Below, piece after piece: positions 29,601-37,180 of a DNA stretch of 45,816 nucleotides (position 1 is its first letter; the number at the start of each line of letters is the position of its first letter). This DNA comes from a virus. The stretch covers positions 1-45,816 of the IMG/VR virus record IMGVR_UViG_3300020400_000857; one strand, given 5' to 3'. A program made the position numbers and the translations under genes. The notes under the pieces are model-generated. The model saw only the letters and a list, made by a program, of their open reading frames with translations, was not told the DNA's origin and did no database searches.

Positions 29601-30546
29601 TATTACCTGATACTGCTGGTACTTTGTCCCATGATAGTATTGGAGTACCATTACTATCAATTTGTTGTAACCAAACGTCAAACTCGTTAATATTATCAAC
29701 ATCGATATTGATATTTCTGTTTGGTAAAGGTGAATCAAAAGTGAAATCTTCGCTTTCAAGAATACCTTCTTTGAAGTATAAGAACCAACCTGTATTTGCT
29801 GACGAATTTCCAGTTCCATCATTTCTATAAATCATAGTAAACGGGGAGAATGGATCTGGTTCTACTTCTTTTAATTGTTTTGCATCTGATATATCAATAT
29901 TAACAATTTCAAATGATCTACTTTGACCTTTTATGTTAGAATTAAATGTTCTAACAACATCAAATTGTTTTAAGTTGTTCATATAATAAATGTCTGTTGG
30001 TATTGATTGCAAAGTATCTGATTTTACCGGACTACCAAATGTATTAGTTGAGTCAAAAGATGCATTCATTACTCTTAACCATTGATCATACCAATTTAAG
30101 TTTGCTGAATCGTTCCAAAAAACTTTTTTGTTTTGTAAATCTATGCCTTCACCATCTGTAATTGGTTCAGAAGTAGTAATTGATTTTATTTTTACGATAC
30201 CTCTTGCTGGTTGATTACGTGATGGCTTGTAAGAAAGAAGTTTTGCAAGTTTTAAAATTGATTCTCTTCTCTCTGCTGTGTCTAAAAAGTTTTCTCTAGA
30301 GTTTAAATCAATTCTAAACGCAAGTGACTGGCCTAGGAAAGCTAATAAATCAATGATGGCAATAAATTCAGATGATTCAATGTAATCATTAAAGTCTTCA
30401 GGGAAGTTGACTTGCATATAGTTGACCATTGACTGTCTAATTGTGTCAAAGTCATATGATTTAAAATCTGATTGTGTAAAAATTCTGTAGATTGTTTTCC
30501 AATCTTCTGCCGCAAATAAATTATTTTGTCTTATTACCTGACTCAT
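26653..30546 (-). CDS. 6: Baseplate wedge protein gp6-like with cupredoxin insert
   Basis: A 1297-residue protein directly after gp25, matching the T4 order 25-6. The N-terminus (LFAAEDWKTIYRIF, then MVNYMQVNFPEDFNDYIESSEFIAIIDLLAFLGQSLAFRIDLNSRENFL) is the typical gp6/gpJ-type wedge start that builds the ring around the hub. It is about twice the length of T4 gp6 (660). Part of the extra length is a cupredoxin-like domain near residues 905-985, with GHPFW and CQFHQAM as possible type-1 copper ligands (His, Cys, His, Met). The last 30 residues are a Ser/Gly-rich tail. The ATG overlaps the gp25 stop by one base, and the stop overlaps the next ATG in the same way. Confidence 0.85.
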   Translation of the reverse strand: MSQVIRQNNLFAAEDWKTIYRIFTQSDFKSYDFDTIRQSMVNYMQVNFPEDFNDYIESSEFIAIIDLLAFLGQSLAFRIDLNSRENFLDTAERRESILKLAKLLSYKPSRNQPARGIVKIKSITTSEPITDGEGIDLQNKKVFWNDSANLNWYDQWLRVMNASFDSTNTFGSPVKSDTLQSIPTDIYYMNNLKQFDVVRTFNSNIKGQSRSFEIVNIDISDAKQLKEVEPDPFSPFTMIYRNDGTGNSSANTGWFLYFKEGILESEDFTFDSPLPNRNINIDVDNINEFDVWLQQIDSNGTPILSWDKVPAVSGNNIVYNSLAFNKRNVFTVESRNNDRISIKFPDGNFGNVPVGTYRAWYRSSFGSGEAIAPSDIANKTITVPYVNKENQVYDLTITFDLQYAVTNSQPTESDQNIKFNAIKNYYAQDRMISAEDYNIFPIVKVSDIQKIKSINKTHQGHSRYLDINDPTGTVASVNMLGEDGIIYRQPNNARSTATIVDQDTTGAFNYLNTVRTVIQPMLENKNLQNYFFDTYKKSITDQVNNANAFSLENDSSYNKVTWKTFPDAVESTTGYIYQGSSSKENAFMVYLNPQNNEAKLSYIRPGTKLEFTNENRSSVIWATVVSIANDGFMFTADTVGSITLDSAVPNGFKLRTVIPNLRSTLTSGEQSEEFNIEAKMKLNEDFGLGYNFWDSASRKEGWYIIEQENLDLTSNFAYSSKGTTADSSWLLYAHKDPNTNIYSFTVRGLEYIFESDNAVRFFNVKDYKNIDVNTGLVIRDQIVLPKTNKDIDDVNLDRPIKFAVDDGFTEPDGFVNARKIKVSNFDGDEDGMPDNPTAHEKIIPYNKYIVLESYEDFDGYTYYKIAGDSEDQSAIATDYYVSVSPDQPHGYLFGTTGFAEAGDKNPDIVLYRGQTYTFHLNLTGHPFWIRTTLSANNGIGLQNGWSVTSAHNGKQTGTFTFTVPSNAPDDLFYACQFHQAMQGNIKVQDFDENTAKVKFVKAGTSTPYFGFYEGSVTGGEIKEATYQGGYWTTEHNGKTYRAYEGRSYTSTNPLFFQYKHTAPRDHRIDPSISSVIEMVVLQKSYYADLVSWKANQKTISELPPRPTNTDLSLVFNEIEKYKALGDQIVYTPAKFVLLFGDQVEDEKLKATFRCIKTPGATITDNEVKTRVVDAINTFFDINFWEFGDSFFFTELAAYIHTQLKGELASIAIVGKDDESVFGDLFQLTANNNELFMSTATVNNVEIVTNFTGSNLRASGEIETASIGASSGSTGVRTDARSGGSSGSSGSGGSSGGY

Positions 30547-31025
30547 TATAAAATTGCCTCCGTTGAAGCCTCAGTTTCAAAATCTAAACTTAATTGTAAG
30601 GAGTTGTTACCTGGTTTTACTTTTGCTTGGATATTGACTCTTAAGCCATTTTCTAATTGATCAAGAAAAGCTGTTTCTAATGTTAATCGCGGATCGCTTT
30701 CAACTACATTTTTTACGTCTTCGAGAATTAATTCTTTGTTGTCTTCATCAAGTGGTTCAAATACCATGTCTTGAATAATTGATCCAAACTCAGGACTCAT
30801 TAAACGTTCACCTTTTCTAGTGTAAAAGTGATTTAGTAAATCCTGTTTGATTAAATCCATGTCAGAAACTTCTGATTTTATACCACCTAGTTTGGAACTG
30901 AAACCTCTATAGATTTTTGTTCCAAAACCCATATCGGTTTTAGTTGTAGATGAGGTAACAGTAGTGGTAGTATTAGCCGCTTGTCCTACTGCTCCGCCAG
31001 AATTTCCTGTATTTCCGTATGCCAT
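30546..31025 (-). CDS. 25: Baseplate wedge subunit gp25
   Basis: The 159-residue protein has a Thr/Gly-rich N-terminal extension of about 30 residues, then GFSSKLGGIKSEVSDMDLIKQDLLNHFYTRKGERLMSPEFGSI, the conserved core of gp25, a family shared with type VI secretion TssE. The core element is the RKGERLMSPEFG stretch near residue 75. gp25 joins the wedge to the sheath initiation site in contractile tails. It is the first gene of the late operon 31025-13514. A CATAAATA octamer lies about 30 bases upstream, back to back with the late promoter of the ClpP-like gene. Confidence 0.93.
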   Translation of the reverse strand: MAYGNTGNSGGAVGQAANTTTTVTSSTTKTDMGFGTKIYRGFSSKLGGIKSEVSDMDLIKQDLLNHFYTRKGERLMSPEFGSIIQDMVFEPLDEDNKELILEDVKNVVESDPRLTLETAFLDQLENGLRVNIQAKVKPGNNSLQLSLDFETEASTEAIL

Positions 31026-31053
31026 TGTATCTCTTAATCTATAGTTATAATGA

Positions 31054-31061
31054 TATTTATG
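31054..31061 (-). promoter_or_regulatory. Late promoter octamer CATAAATA
   Basis: One-mismatch late octamer on the minus strand, 29 bases before the gp25 start. Together with TATAAATA at 31099 it forms a divergent late promoter pair. Confidence 0.6.
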
Positions 31062-31098
31062 TGTGCTATTATGTAGTGTTTTAATTTTAGGGGAATTT

Positions 31099-31106
31099 TA
31101 TAAATA
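31099..31106 (+). promoter_or_regulatory. Late promoter TATAAATA (perfect)
   Basis: Exact late octamer on the plus strand, 26 bases before the ATG of the ClpP-like gene at 31133. It implies late expression of this protease. Confidence 0.82.
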
Positions 31107-31132
31107 TTAATAAATTATCAGCTAATATAACT

Positions 31133-31693
31133 ATGAAAAAATACGAACAATACACAGCAGACGATCGAGTAGACATAAGTCTGCAGGATAATGATATCTT
31201 TTATCTTAATGGTGAAATATCAGAAGAAAATATCAGTAAATGTATTAAGTGGATATTGTCAGCAAACTTATCTAAGAAGCCAAAACGTACATTAAAGCTA
31301 TATGTAAACACTACAGGCGGTGATTTGTACGAAACATTTGCACTTGTTGATATCATGAAGAACAGTTACCATCATATTTCAACTATTGGAATTGGTGCTG
31401 TAATGAGTGCCGGTGTTTTGATATTGGCTAGTGGAAAAAATGGTGAAAGATACATTGGCAAGAATACTGGTATAATGAATCATCAACATAGTGATAGTAT
31501 TGATGCTAAAATGCATGATATGAGAGCACAAATGAAAGAAAATAATAACTGTGAGCAAAGATGTATGCAAATATTAAGAGATGCCTCAGGTTATAGCTTG
31601 ACAGATGTACGAAAAAAATTCAATAACCCATCTGATCAATATCTTACAGCCAAACAGTTGGTTGAATTTAAATTAGTAGATCATATTTTATAG
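31133..31693 (+). CDS. ClpP-like serine protease
   Basis: The 186-residue protein follows the ClpP fold order: LYVNTTGGDLYETFALVD (oxyanion and substrate strand), GIGAVMSAGVLIL with the probable nucleophile Ser (about residue 88), GIMNHQHSD with the catalytic His (about residue 113), SDQYLTA with the probable Asp, and FKLVDHIL near the C-terminus. Length is close to a single ClpP unit (about 195). Phage ClpP-like proteases may process head or tail proteins or act with the host ClpX/ClpA. Here the gene lies beside baseplate genes under a late promoter, not near visible capsid genes. No clear ribosome site precedes the ATG. S49-type prohead proteases are an alternative, but the motifs fit ClpP better. 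Confidence 0.85.
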   Translation: MKKYEQYTADDRVDISLQDNDIFYLNGEISEENISKCIKWILSANLSKKPKRTLKLYVNTTGGDLYETFALVDIMKNSYHHISTIGIGAVMSAGVLILASGKNGERYIGKNTGIMNHQHSDSIDAKMHDMRAQMKENNNCEQRCMQILRDASGYSLTDVRKKFNNPSDQYLTAKQLVEFKLVDHIL

Positions 31694-31700
31694 AATTCGG

Positions 31701-31729
31701 TTGACATATCATAAGTTGTGTAATACAAT
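31701..31729 (+). promoter_or_regulatory. Sigma70-type promoter, near consensus
   Basis: TTGACA (31701-31706), a 17-base spacer and TACAAT (31724-31729). The expected start of transcription is at or within a base of the ATG at 31737, so the transcript would be leaderless. Confidence 0.75.
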
Positions 31730-31736
31730 GTGACTT

Positions 31737-32174
31737 ATGTTGTTAAAGCTACTTGAAAATTTGGGTAGAAAACGAGTAATTACCGACAGAAGCGGTACAA
31801 TACCATATCTGATCAGGTACTATGTCTTCTTGAAAGACAGAAAAGACTTTCCATTCAATTTTACACTACACAAAGTATTGGTAAGCGATGAACCAAAGCT
31901 TCATGATCATCCATGGAACTGGGGAGCATTTATACTTAAAGGTGGATATTGGGAAAATACGCCGGAAGGTAGATTTTGGAGAGGACCTGGTCATATCAGA
32001 TTCAGATCTGCAGATGAATTGCATTGGTTAGAATTGGATAAAGATGAAAATGGTAATGAACTACCATGTTGGAGTTTGTTCTTCATGGGCCAAAAGCGGA
32101 AAGACTGGGGATTTATGCATGATGGAAAGTGGATTGACAACGAAACATATCTTAAAAAATATGCAAAACAATAA
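31737..32174 (+). CDS. Cupin-like metal-binding protein
   Basis: The 145-residue protein has LHDHPWNWGAFILKGGYWE near residue 60, with the His-Asp-His-Pro pattern of cupin metal sites. It is followed by a second half, HIRFRSADELHWLEL, which holds another His, and PCWSLFFMG. The family resembles small phage and bacterial cupins whose substrates are unknown; a dioxygenase or sugar-related role is possible. It is rich in Trp. A strong sigma70-like promoter ends 7 bases before the ATG, so translation would start at the very 5' end of the RNA unless an upstream transcript also reads in. No Shine-Dalgarno is present. Confidence 0.68.
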   Translation: MLLKLLENLGRKRVITDRSGTIPYLIRYYVFLKDRKDFPFNFTLHKVLVSDEPKLHDHPWNWGAFILKGGYWENTPEGRFWRGPGHIRFRSADELHWLELDKDENGNELPCWSLFFMGQKRKDWGFMHDGKWIDNETYLKKYAKQ

Positions 32175-32190
32175 ATTGGTAAATTTAAAA

Positions 32191-32219
32191 TTGACAAAAC
32201 CAACTATCAGTTGTATATT
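32191..32219 (+). promoter_or_regulatory. Sigma70-type promoter of the HTH gene
   Basis: TTGACA (32191-32196), 17-base spacer, TATATT (32214-32219). It leaves a leader of roughly 70 bases before the ATG at 32298. An in-frame ATG at 32226 would sit at the transcript's 5' end. Confidence 0.75.
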
Positions 32220-32297
32220 AAGAGTATGATTGAAACATTAATAAAGATGTTGCGTAGAAATAGTTCTACACAGACTTTAAAGAAAGAGGAAACTACA

Positions 32298-32543
32298 ATG
32301 TCAAAAACTAAAATGACACAGAAGCAGAAAATTCTTCATTACTACAAAGGTACTGGTAAAACTGTGACAGCGAAAGAATTAGTATCAAGGTACAAAATTC
32401 TTTCTCCATATGCGAGAATCTTTGAGTTAAGAGAACAAAACTATGACGTAAGAAGTCTTGTTTTCAAGCCAAAAATGACTCAAAGAGGCAGATGGCCAGT
32501 GAAGTATCAAGTAATGAGAACTAAACTTTCAAACGTAGCCTAA
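32298..32543 (+). CDS. HTH_39-like DNA-binding protein
   Basis: I chose the ATG at 32298 because a strong ribosome site (AGAGGA) precedes it; the frame is open farther up to 32211. The 81-residue product is basic, with KILHYYKGTGKTVTAKELV, then YARIFELREQNYDVRS, the pattern of the HTH_39 winged-helix-like family (tri-helical with the recognition helix ending in ELR). It is probably a transcription regulator or nucleoid-binding protein. It has its own early-type promoter and is followed at once by a perfect 22-base palindrome and a terminator. The 24 codons between 32226 and 32298 could be a short N-terminal extension or a leader peptide. Confidence 0.75.
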   Translation: MSKTKMTQKQKILHYYKGTGKTVTAKELVSRYKILSPYARIFELREQNYDVRSLVFKPKMTQRGRWPVKYQVMRTKLSNVA

Positions 32544-32565
32544 TTTGTTATAGGCCTATAACAAA
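32544..32565. repeat. Perfect 22-base palindrome after the HTH gene
   Basis: TTTGTTATAGG is followed directly by its complement CCTATAACAAA with no loop. It begins one base after the stop codon. With no loop it is a poor terminator stem but a good dimeric protein site; binding by the adjacent HTH protein is a guess. Confidence 0.7.
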
Positions 32566-32585
32566 GTTTATAGCTTTAAAAATAG

Positions 32586-32622
32586 AAAAGCCCGGATGTA
32601 TTACACGCACCGGGCTTTTTTT
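32586..32622 (+). terminator. Rho-independent terminator
   Basis: A 10-bp stem (AAAAGCCCGG with CCGGGCTTTT), 14-base loop, and a T run on the plus strand end the ClpP-cupin-HTH unit. On the minus strand the stem is also followed by a T-rich tract, so it may work in both directions. Confidence 0.85.
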
Positions 32623-32644
32623 GTGGAGGAAACTTTAATAAGTT

Positions 32645-32652
32645 TATTTATA
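32645..32652 (-). promoter_or_regulatory. Orphan late octamer TATAAATA
   Basis: An exact late octamer on the minus strand with no minus-strand gene downstream. It occupies the loop of a small hairpin (AATAAGTT 32637-32644 with AACTTATT 32652-32659). It may be a chance A/T-rich match or a promoter for a very short RNA ending at the bidirectional terminator. Confidence 0.3.
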
Positions 32653-32662
32653 ACTTATTGTA

Positions 32663-32788
32663 TTAATTTGTTTTTTCAACTGCTGGTACTTCTGCAGGGG
32701 CTTTTGTAGAATGATCCCATGCAAACCAACCGCCGACTGCGATTACTACTACTGCAAGTAAAATCCATTTTTTGTCAATTCCAAACAT
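32663..32788 (-). CDS. 41-residue single-pass membrane peptide
   Basis: The sequence starts MFGIDKKWILLAVVVIAVGG, then WFAWDHSTKA and an acidic/Pro-rich tail. It has one clear membrane helix (residues 8-24) with a basic N-side. A good ribosome site (AGGAG, 7 bases before ATG) and an ACTAAATA late octamer upstream (32842-32849) support expression. The function is unknown; small phage membrane peptides of this shape can act in lysis, superinfection exclusion or membrane insertion, but nothing here decides. Confidence 0.7.
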   Translation of the reverse strand: MFGIDKKWILLAVVVIAVGGWFAWDHSTKAPAEVPAVEKTN

Positions 32789-32841
32789 TGCAATTCTCCT
32801 TTGCTAATGATTAAACCATATTTCAGTTTAACAATAAAGAA

Positions 32842-32849
32842 TATTTAGT
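32842..32849 (-). promoter_or_regulatory. Variant late promoter octamer ACTAAATA
   Basis: ACTAAATA on the minus strand, just after the stop of the spike gene at 32853 and 53 bases before the membrane-peptide ATG at 32788. It matches the variants at 11169 and 45058. Confidence 0.5.
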
Positions 32850-32852
32850 ACT

Positions 32853-34352
32853 TTAATGCCCTGGATATGGCTCTCTAGTTGGGTATTTTGTAACTATCGA
32901 TTTGGTTTCTGTTGTTTTTCTTGATGAATTTCGTGGCGTTTCAGCTACTCTATCTTGCTGAACATTAATATATTTTGATATATCTTCGTCTGTCCATGGA
33001 TGTTCTATTCCGCCAACAGGTAAAGCCACAGTTGCTATTGGACCATTCATGTGTATCTGTCCTGCTGTTTCTAAATGGAAAGCAGAAGAGAATGAATTAG
33101 TACCAATTGCTGTAAATGTGTTATTTAAATTACTGTAAATTGTTGTACTTTGAAATGCACTTGCATTTATACTTGAACCAGCTTTAATTTTTACATCACC
33201 TGCTGTTTCAATATGAAGATTACCATCTGTTATTGGATCATACCCAACATCAGTTGTTTCTAGTGCCGCAACATCTTGTGTTGTTTTTGGTTGTGTTGTA
33301 TCTGTCACACTATTTGTTTTAATTTTCACGTGTCTACCCGCTTCAATATTAACATCTCTATCTGCTCTAATGTTGAAATCTTCTTCAGCTCTCATGGAAA
33401 TTGATTTTGCACCAAAAACTTGTACATCACCATCTGCACCTAGTTCAACCCATGCTGTTCCTTTTTTATTATTAACATAAACAATTCCATTTGCATCGTC
33501 TAACAATACTTGAGCACCGCCGGCAGTTCTAAATCTTATCTTAGGTTGGTAACCTGCATCATCCATTACAAATTGATGACCGCCTGGTGTAAGTATACCA
33601 AAAACTTTTGACGGAGATTCTCTTCTTACTGTTGAATCTGTTAAACCTCTTTTTGTATCTTTTTCTAGACCTTGTTCAAGTAGTCTTTCGTAGAATGGGT
33701 GTTCTGCCCTATCAACATTGTCCATGGATTTAGTTTCAGCTACAGCAAATTCATTTGTCATGGTATTTTCAATATTTGCATTTTTATCTCTAAACGGATT
33801 TTCTGCAAAATCCATAGAATTAACTGATGTGGCATCTTTTTTATTATATTCAGTTGTTGGAACAAACTGATCTTTAATATTTTTATCAGGTTCATCTCTA
33901 TAAGAAACTTTTCCAGCCGCGATACCTGGTATCATGTGGTTAGCATATTCATGAAATACACAACCTAAACAATAAGCCATACCACTTGCAAAACCAACTA
34001 GTATCATGTTGCCTACGTCTGGTGGTTGCATCCACATTCCATAAGAAGTTTGTGTACTTTGTGAGCTAATATTGTCTTTTATGTTTTCATTTACATTTGT
34101 TGCACCTGCAAATGGAGAAGTCCATGCTACAGGTATCCAGTTATTTCTATTATTTGGATCTGATGCAGACTGACCTTCTATGTTGACCAACATATAACCC
34201 ATCTTGGCCGCATAATCAGAAATTTCCATAACTCTACCAAGATGAATACCAGTTAAGTTAGAAGCACTCTTACGATTGCTCTTCATTTGGTCTTCGTATG
34301 TTTTTCCTAATGGTGTTTTAAATGCACTCTTTTTGGTTGTTGTAAATGACAT
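32853..34352 (-). CDS. 5: Baseplate central spike, gp5/VgrG-like, no lysozyme
   Basis: I chose the ATG at 34352 because of the strong GGAGGAG ribosome site before it; an ATG at 34391 lies in the upstream gene. The 499-residue protein has an N-terminal OB-fold (GIHLGRVMEISDYAAKMGYM, then WMQPPDVGNMILVGFASG) like gp5. A long beta-helical part follows, with GGHQFVMDD, VLLDDANGIVYV and repeated strands with ADGDVQVFGAKSI, ADRDVNIEAGRHVKIK, as in the gp5 C-terminal needle and VgrG. No lysozyme motif lies between them, so it resembles VgrG/gp5 without the T4 muramidase. It caps the hub encoded just upstream. Confidence 0.85.
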   Translation of the reverse strand: MSFTTTKKSAFKTPLGKTYEDQMKSNRKSASNLTGIHLGRVMEISDYAAKMGYMLVNIEGQSASDPNNRNNWIPVAWTSPFAGATNVNENIKDNISSQSTQTSYGMWMQPPDVGNMILVGFASGMAYCLGCVFHEYANHMIPGIAAGKVSYRDEPDKNIKDQFVPTTEYNKKDATSVNSMDFAENPFRDKNANIENTMTNEFAVAETKSMDNVDRAEHPFYERLLEQGLEKDTKRGLTDSTVRRESPSKVFGILTPGGHQFVMDDAGYQPKIRFRTAGGAQVLLDDANGIVYVNNKKGTAWVELGADGDVQVFGAKSISMRAEEDFNIRADRDVNIEAGRHVKIKTNSVTDTTQPKTTQDVAALETTDVGYDPITDGNLHIETAGDVKIKAGSSINASAFQSTTIYSNLNNTFTAIGTNSFSSAFHLETAGQIHMNGPIATVALPVGGIEHPWTDEDISKYINVQQDRVAETPRNSSRKTTETKSIVTKYPTREPYPGH

Positions 34353-34356
34353 ATTA

Positions 34357-37179
34357 TTATACTCCTCCGGCTGGTTGTGTACCGCCAGCACCTCCTGGTG
34401 ATTTATTTACTGTTCCTGTTATTGAATCTACTACACCTCTAGTTATTTGTGCTTTTCCAGATGCAGGATTTCTAAAGTCAATTCCTAGTCTATCAAAAAA
34501 TACTCTTGTTGAACGTATCATTTGTAATTGTTGTGTAAACAATCCTCCACTGAATGAATGATTTATTCTAGTAACTTGATACAATGAACTTGTAAAATCA
34601 TCTCTTGCTATTAATTTACCATTATCATCGATTAAAGTTTGTGTTGTAAGTCCAGTATCTGCATCTTTTCTTACAGGATTGTAAAAATTAAACACAATTT
34701 CTGACGTATTACAATAAGGATTCATTGCGTGGGTTGTATCTGGATTATAATATTTGTCAGAAGGCATAATCCAAAAAGGATCTCCACGTATTGTCATAGA
34801 TGCTTGTACCATTTCTTCAACTTGAAGAATAAATGCCTGTGTTTCTGCCGCTTTAAAATTTATAAATCCTAAAACACTTTGAGCTGAGTTAGGATCAAGT
34901 TTACCAACCTTTGATTCTGGAGATTCATCAGCATCAGCTTCGTTTTGAAAGTAAGATGCCGCCGCCATTGGTATTCTTGTCATAGTGTTTTCTTTTTCAA
35001 AAGCTGTTTTAAGTTCACTTAATGGTATTTGTTCAATGTATGCTTTTGCATTACCAATATATGACGATGGAAGTTGTTGTTTTGCACCACCTAATCTTGG
35101 ATTGCCTGAACCATAAACTTTATCAGCTCTTTGTTGTTGTGTTTGACCTGATAAATCTTCGCCACCAACACCAGTTCCATCAGTTTGTTCATTTAAATAA
35201 TTTTGTAATTCTTGGTCTGCACCTACTAATCTTTTTGCTTCATCTGAATCAGAACCTACAGTTTTTAAATATTCATTTTTTAAAGCTAGTCTTTGTTTTT
35301 TAACTTCGGCTTCTTGTTGTTTTACAGTTTCTTGTAATGCTTTATATTCTTCACTGCCAGGTGGAAAAGATTTCATTTTTGTATAACTTGCTTTATAACT
35401 TCTAAATAGTTCTTTTAATGCACTTTGTTTTTCTTTGTAAGATTTCAAAAGTTTGTAATCAGCTTCCCATGATTTGTGCATAACAGAACCTTTGATAGAT
35501 CTAAACACACCTTTAAGAGCTTCTGTTGGCATGAAGTACTGATTATTATATTCAATATTAAAATCCATAACTTTGTCGTTAACACCAGTATAAATGTAAT
35601 CGTAAATTTTACATAATCCTCTTACTTTATTGCCTCTAAATTTATCTCCTGCCTTTTCAGCCGGCTTTAATTGTTCTTGTAAAATCTTTAACATTTCTTC
35701 TTGTGTAATATCACTGGTATCATTTCTAGGTTTAAATGTATTGTATGGTGTAATTGTATAAATGTATGTTTTAGCATACGTGTTTCTGATTACATCAAAA
35801 TCTCCTGGTATAACATCTACATTTATAGTAAAGACTGTACTTAATAACTGTTTCATAATATTTTTTTCAGTTAATGCATCAGCATCAGTAGAATCAGATT
35901 GAGCACCTTTTGCCTTAACAACAAGATTTTGACAGTAGTCTGTTGATGCAAGTACATCTAGTATTGTTTGCTGTATTGTTTGTCCTTTATAAATGTATAT
36001 TGATTGTGTTCCCTCAGCTGATTTTAGCTGTGCCTGTGCTGTTGACTTTTGATCTTGTTCTGGATTGTCTGTAGTTTTAGCATCATCGCTAAACATTTTT
36101 CTATGTATATCTAATGTTTCACCTTTTAACTGAGCAGACTTTAAATTTTTGATTGCTTCATCAATTCTGATTTCAAAAGAATCAGTTTGAAATTTATCAA
36201 CTGCTAATCTATCTAGTTCTAATTCATTTAGTTCAAATGAAAATCTATCACAAAAATTTTGTAAAGTATCAATACCTGAAAGTTTAATATTTTTTGGTAT
36301 ATTAACAATACCTGATTCTTTAGCCTGTTCGCCATAAGGTGCCGCGGAACATTTTGTTACTGAACCTCTTTCAGTCACTTCATATGAAAACTTATTAAAC
36401 TTTAAAGCCCACAATCTATTAGTGTGTGGTATTCTTGTTGGTACTCCAGCATCTTCGCCGCCTTTCTTTGCACCAATCATCCATAATTCTAAAAATACAG
36501 GTGAGTCATAAAAATTATCAAGACCTAATATATAAGCCGCCTTCCACATTTGTTCTAAAATTGTAACACCTTGTGGTTCTGTTAATTCAATTTCAAAGTT
36601 TAATGTTGTTGATGGATCGTTTCTTGTTGGAGCAACAATACTTTCCATTTGTACATCTGTAATTGAAATAACTGATGAGGCAGTTTCCGCAATAATTTTT
36701 GCATTTGGTTCTCCGCCACTGTCATCAAATACAAAACTGTTTTCTGCAAAAGACAAAGATTCCAATTCTCTTTCGCCAACTCTTTCATTAGTATCTGTGG
36801 CTTGTTGATCTGCCATTTTTCTAAGAAATTCTTTTGATGCATCAATGCTAGTCATGAACATTCTAAAATGATATGTTGGTTTAGAATATTGATCTAAAGG
36901 ATTTTTATCCCAGTATGGATAAACATCAATTATTAAATCATCTTTTTGTTTTTCAATATCTTTTTCTCTTTCGCTGACTTCTGCATTTTGATCTTCATCT
37001 GCCAATACTGCATCAGATTCACCAACTGTTGACTGATTGGTTACACCTTTAACAGGTCTAGTTTCGTTATCTGTATTTGTTTTTTGATAAACCTGAGGTG
37101 TATTATCTCCACCTGATTTAGTTTCATCTGGAACAACGACTTTCCTTCTGGGATCATCATGAGGAATAAATTCCGCCAT
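34357..37179 (-). CDS. Large baseplate hub protein (gp27-position)
   Basis: The 940-residue protein has an acidic, Gln-rich N-terminal region of about 85 residues, then YPYWDKNPLDQYSKPTYHFRMFM, and a C-terminal segment SSLYQVTRINHSFSGGLFTQQLQMIRS. The last pattern (Y.V....H.F..G.F.Q.L...R) is common in hub proteins of contractile tails. A Lys/Glu-rich predicted coiled coil lies near residues 590-660, and a Gln/Gly linker near 680. It is encoded between gp53 and the gp5-like spike, the position expected for a gp27-type hub, but is more than twice the length of T4 gp27 (391). Ribosome site GGAAG precedes the ATG. Confidence 0.72.
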   Translation of the reverse strand: MAEFIPHDDPRRKVVVPDETKSGGDNTPQVYQKTNTDNETRPVKGVTNQSTVGESDAVLADEDQNAEVSEREKDIEKQKDDLIIDVYPYWDKNPLDQYSKPTYHFRMFMTSIDASKEFLRKMADQQATDTNERVGERELESLSFAENSFVFDDSGGEPNAKIIAETASSVISITDVQMESIVAPTRNDPSTTLNFEIELTEPQGVTILEQMWKAAYILGLDNFYDSPVFLELWMIGAKKGGEDAGVPTRIPHTNRLWALKFNKFSYEVTERGSVTKCSAAPYGEQAKESGIVNIPKNIKLSGIDTLQNFCDRFSFELNELELDRLAVDKFQTDSFEIRIDEAIKNLKSAQLKGETLDIHRKMFSDDAKTTDNPEQDQKSTAQAQLKSAEGTQSIYIYKGQTIQQTILDVLASTDYCQNLVVKAKGAQSDSTDADALTEKNIMKQLLSTVFTINVDVIPGDFDVIRNTYAKTYIYTITPYNTFKPRNDTSDITQEEMLKILQEQLKPAEKAGDKFRGNKVRGLCKIYDYIYTGVNDKVMDFNIEYNNQYFMPTEALKGVFRSIKGSVMHKSWEADYKLLKSYKEKQSALKELFRSYKASYTKMKSFPPGSEEYKALQETVKQQEAEVKKQRLALKNEYLKTVGSDSDEAKRLVGADQELQNYLNEQTDGTGVGGEDLSGQTQQQRADKVYGSGNPRLGGAKQQLPSSYIGNAKAYIEQIPLSELKTAFEKENTMTRIPMAAASYFQNEADADESPESKVGKLDPNSAQSVLGFINFKAAETQAFILQVEEMVQASMTIRGDPFWIMPSDKYYNPDTTHAMNPYCNTSEIVFNFYNPVRKDADTGLTTQTLIDDNGKLIARDDFTSSLYQVTRINHSFSGGLFTQQLQMIRSTRVFFDRLGIDFRNPASGKAQITRGVVDSITGTVNKSPGGAGGTQPAGGV

Positions 37180-37180
37180 A

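Noticed and set aside
34353-34391. Upstream start for the spike gene at 34391
   Set aside because: It lies inside the end of the hub gene without a ribosome site, whereas the ATG at 34352 has a strong GGAGGAG.
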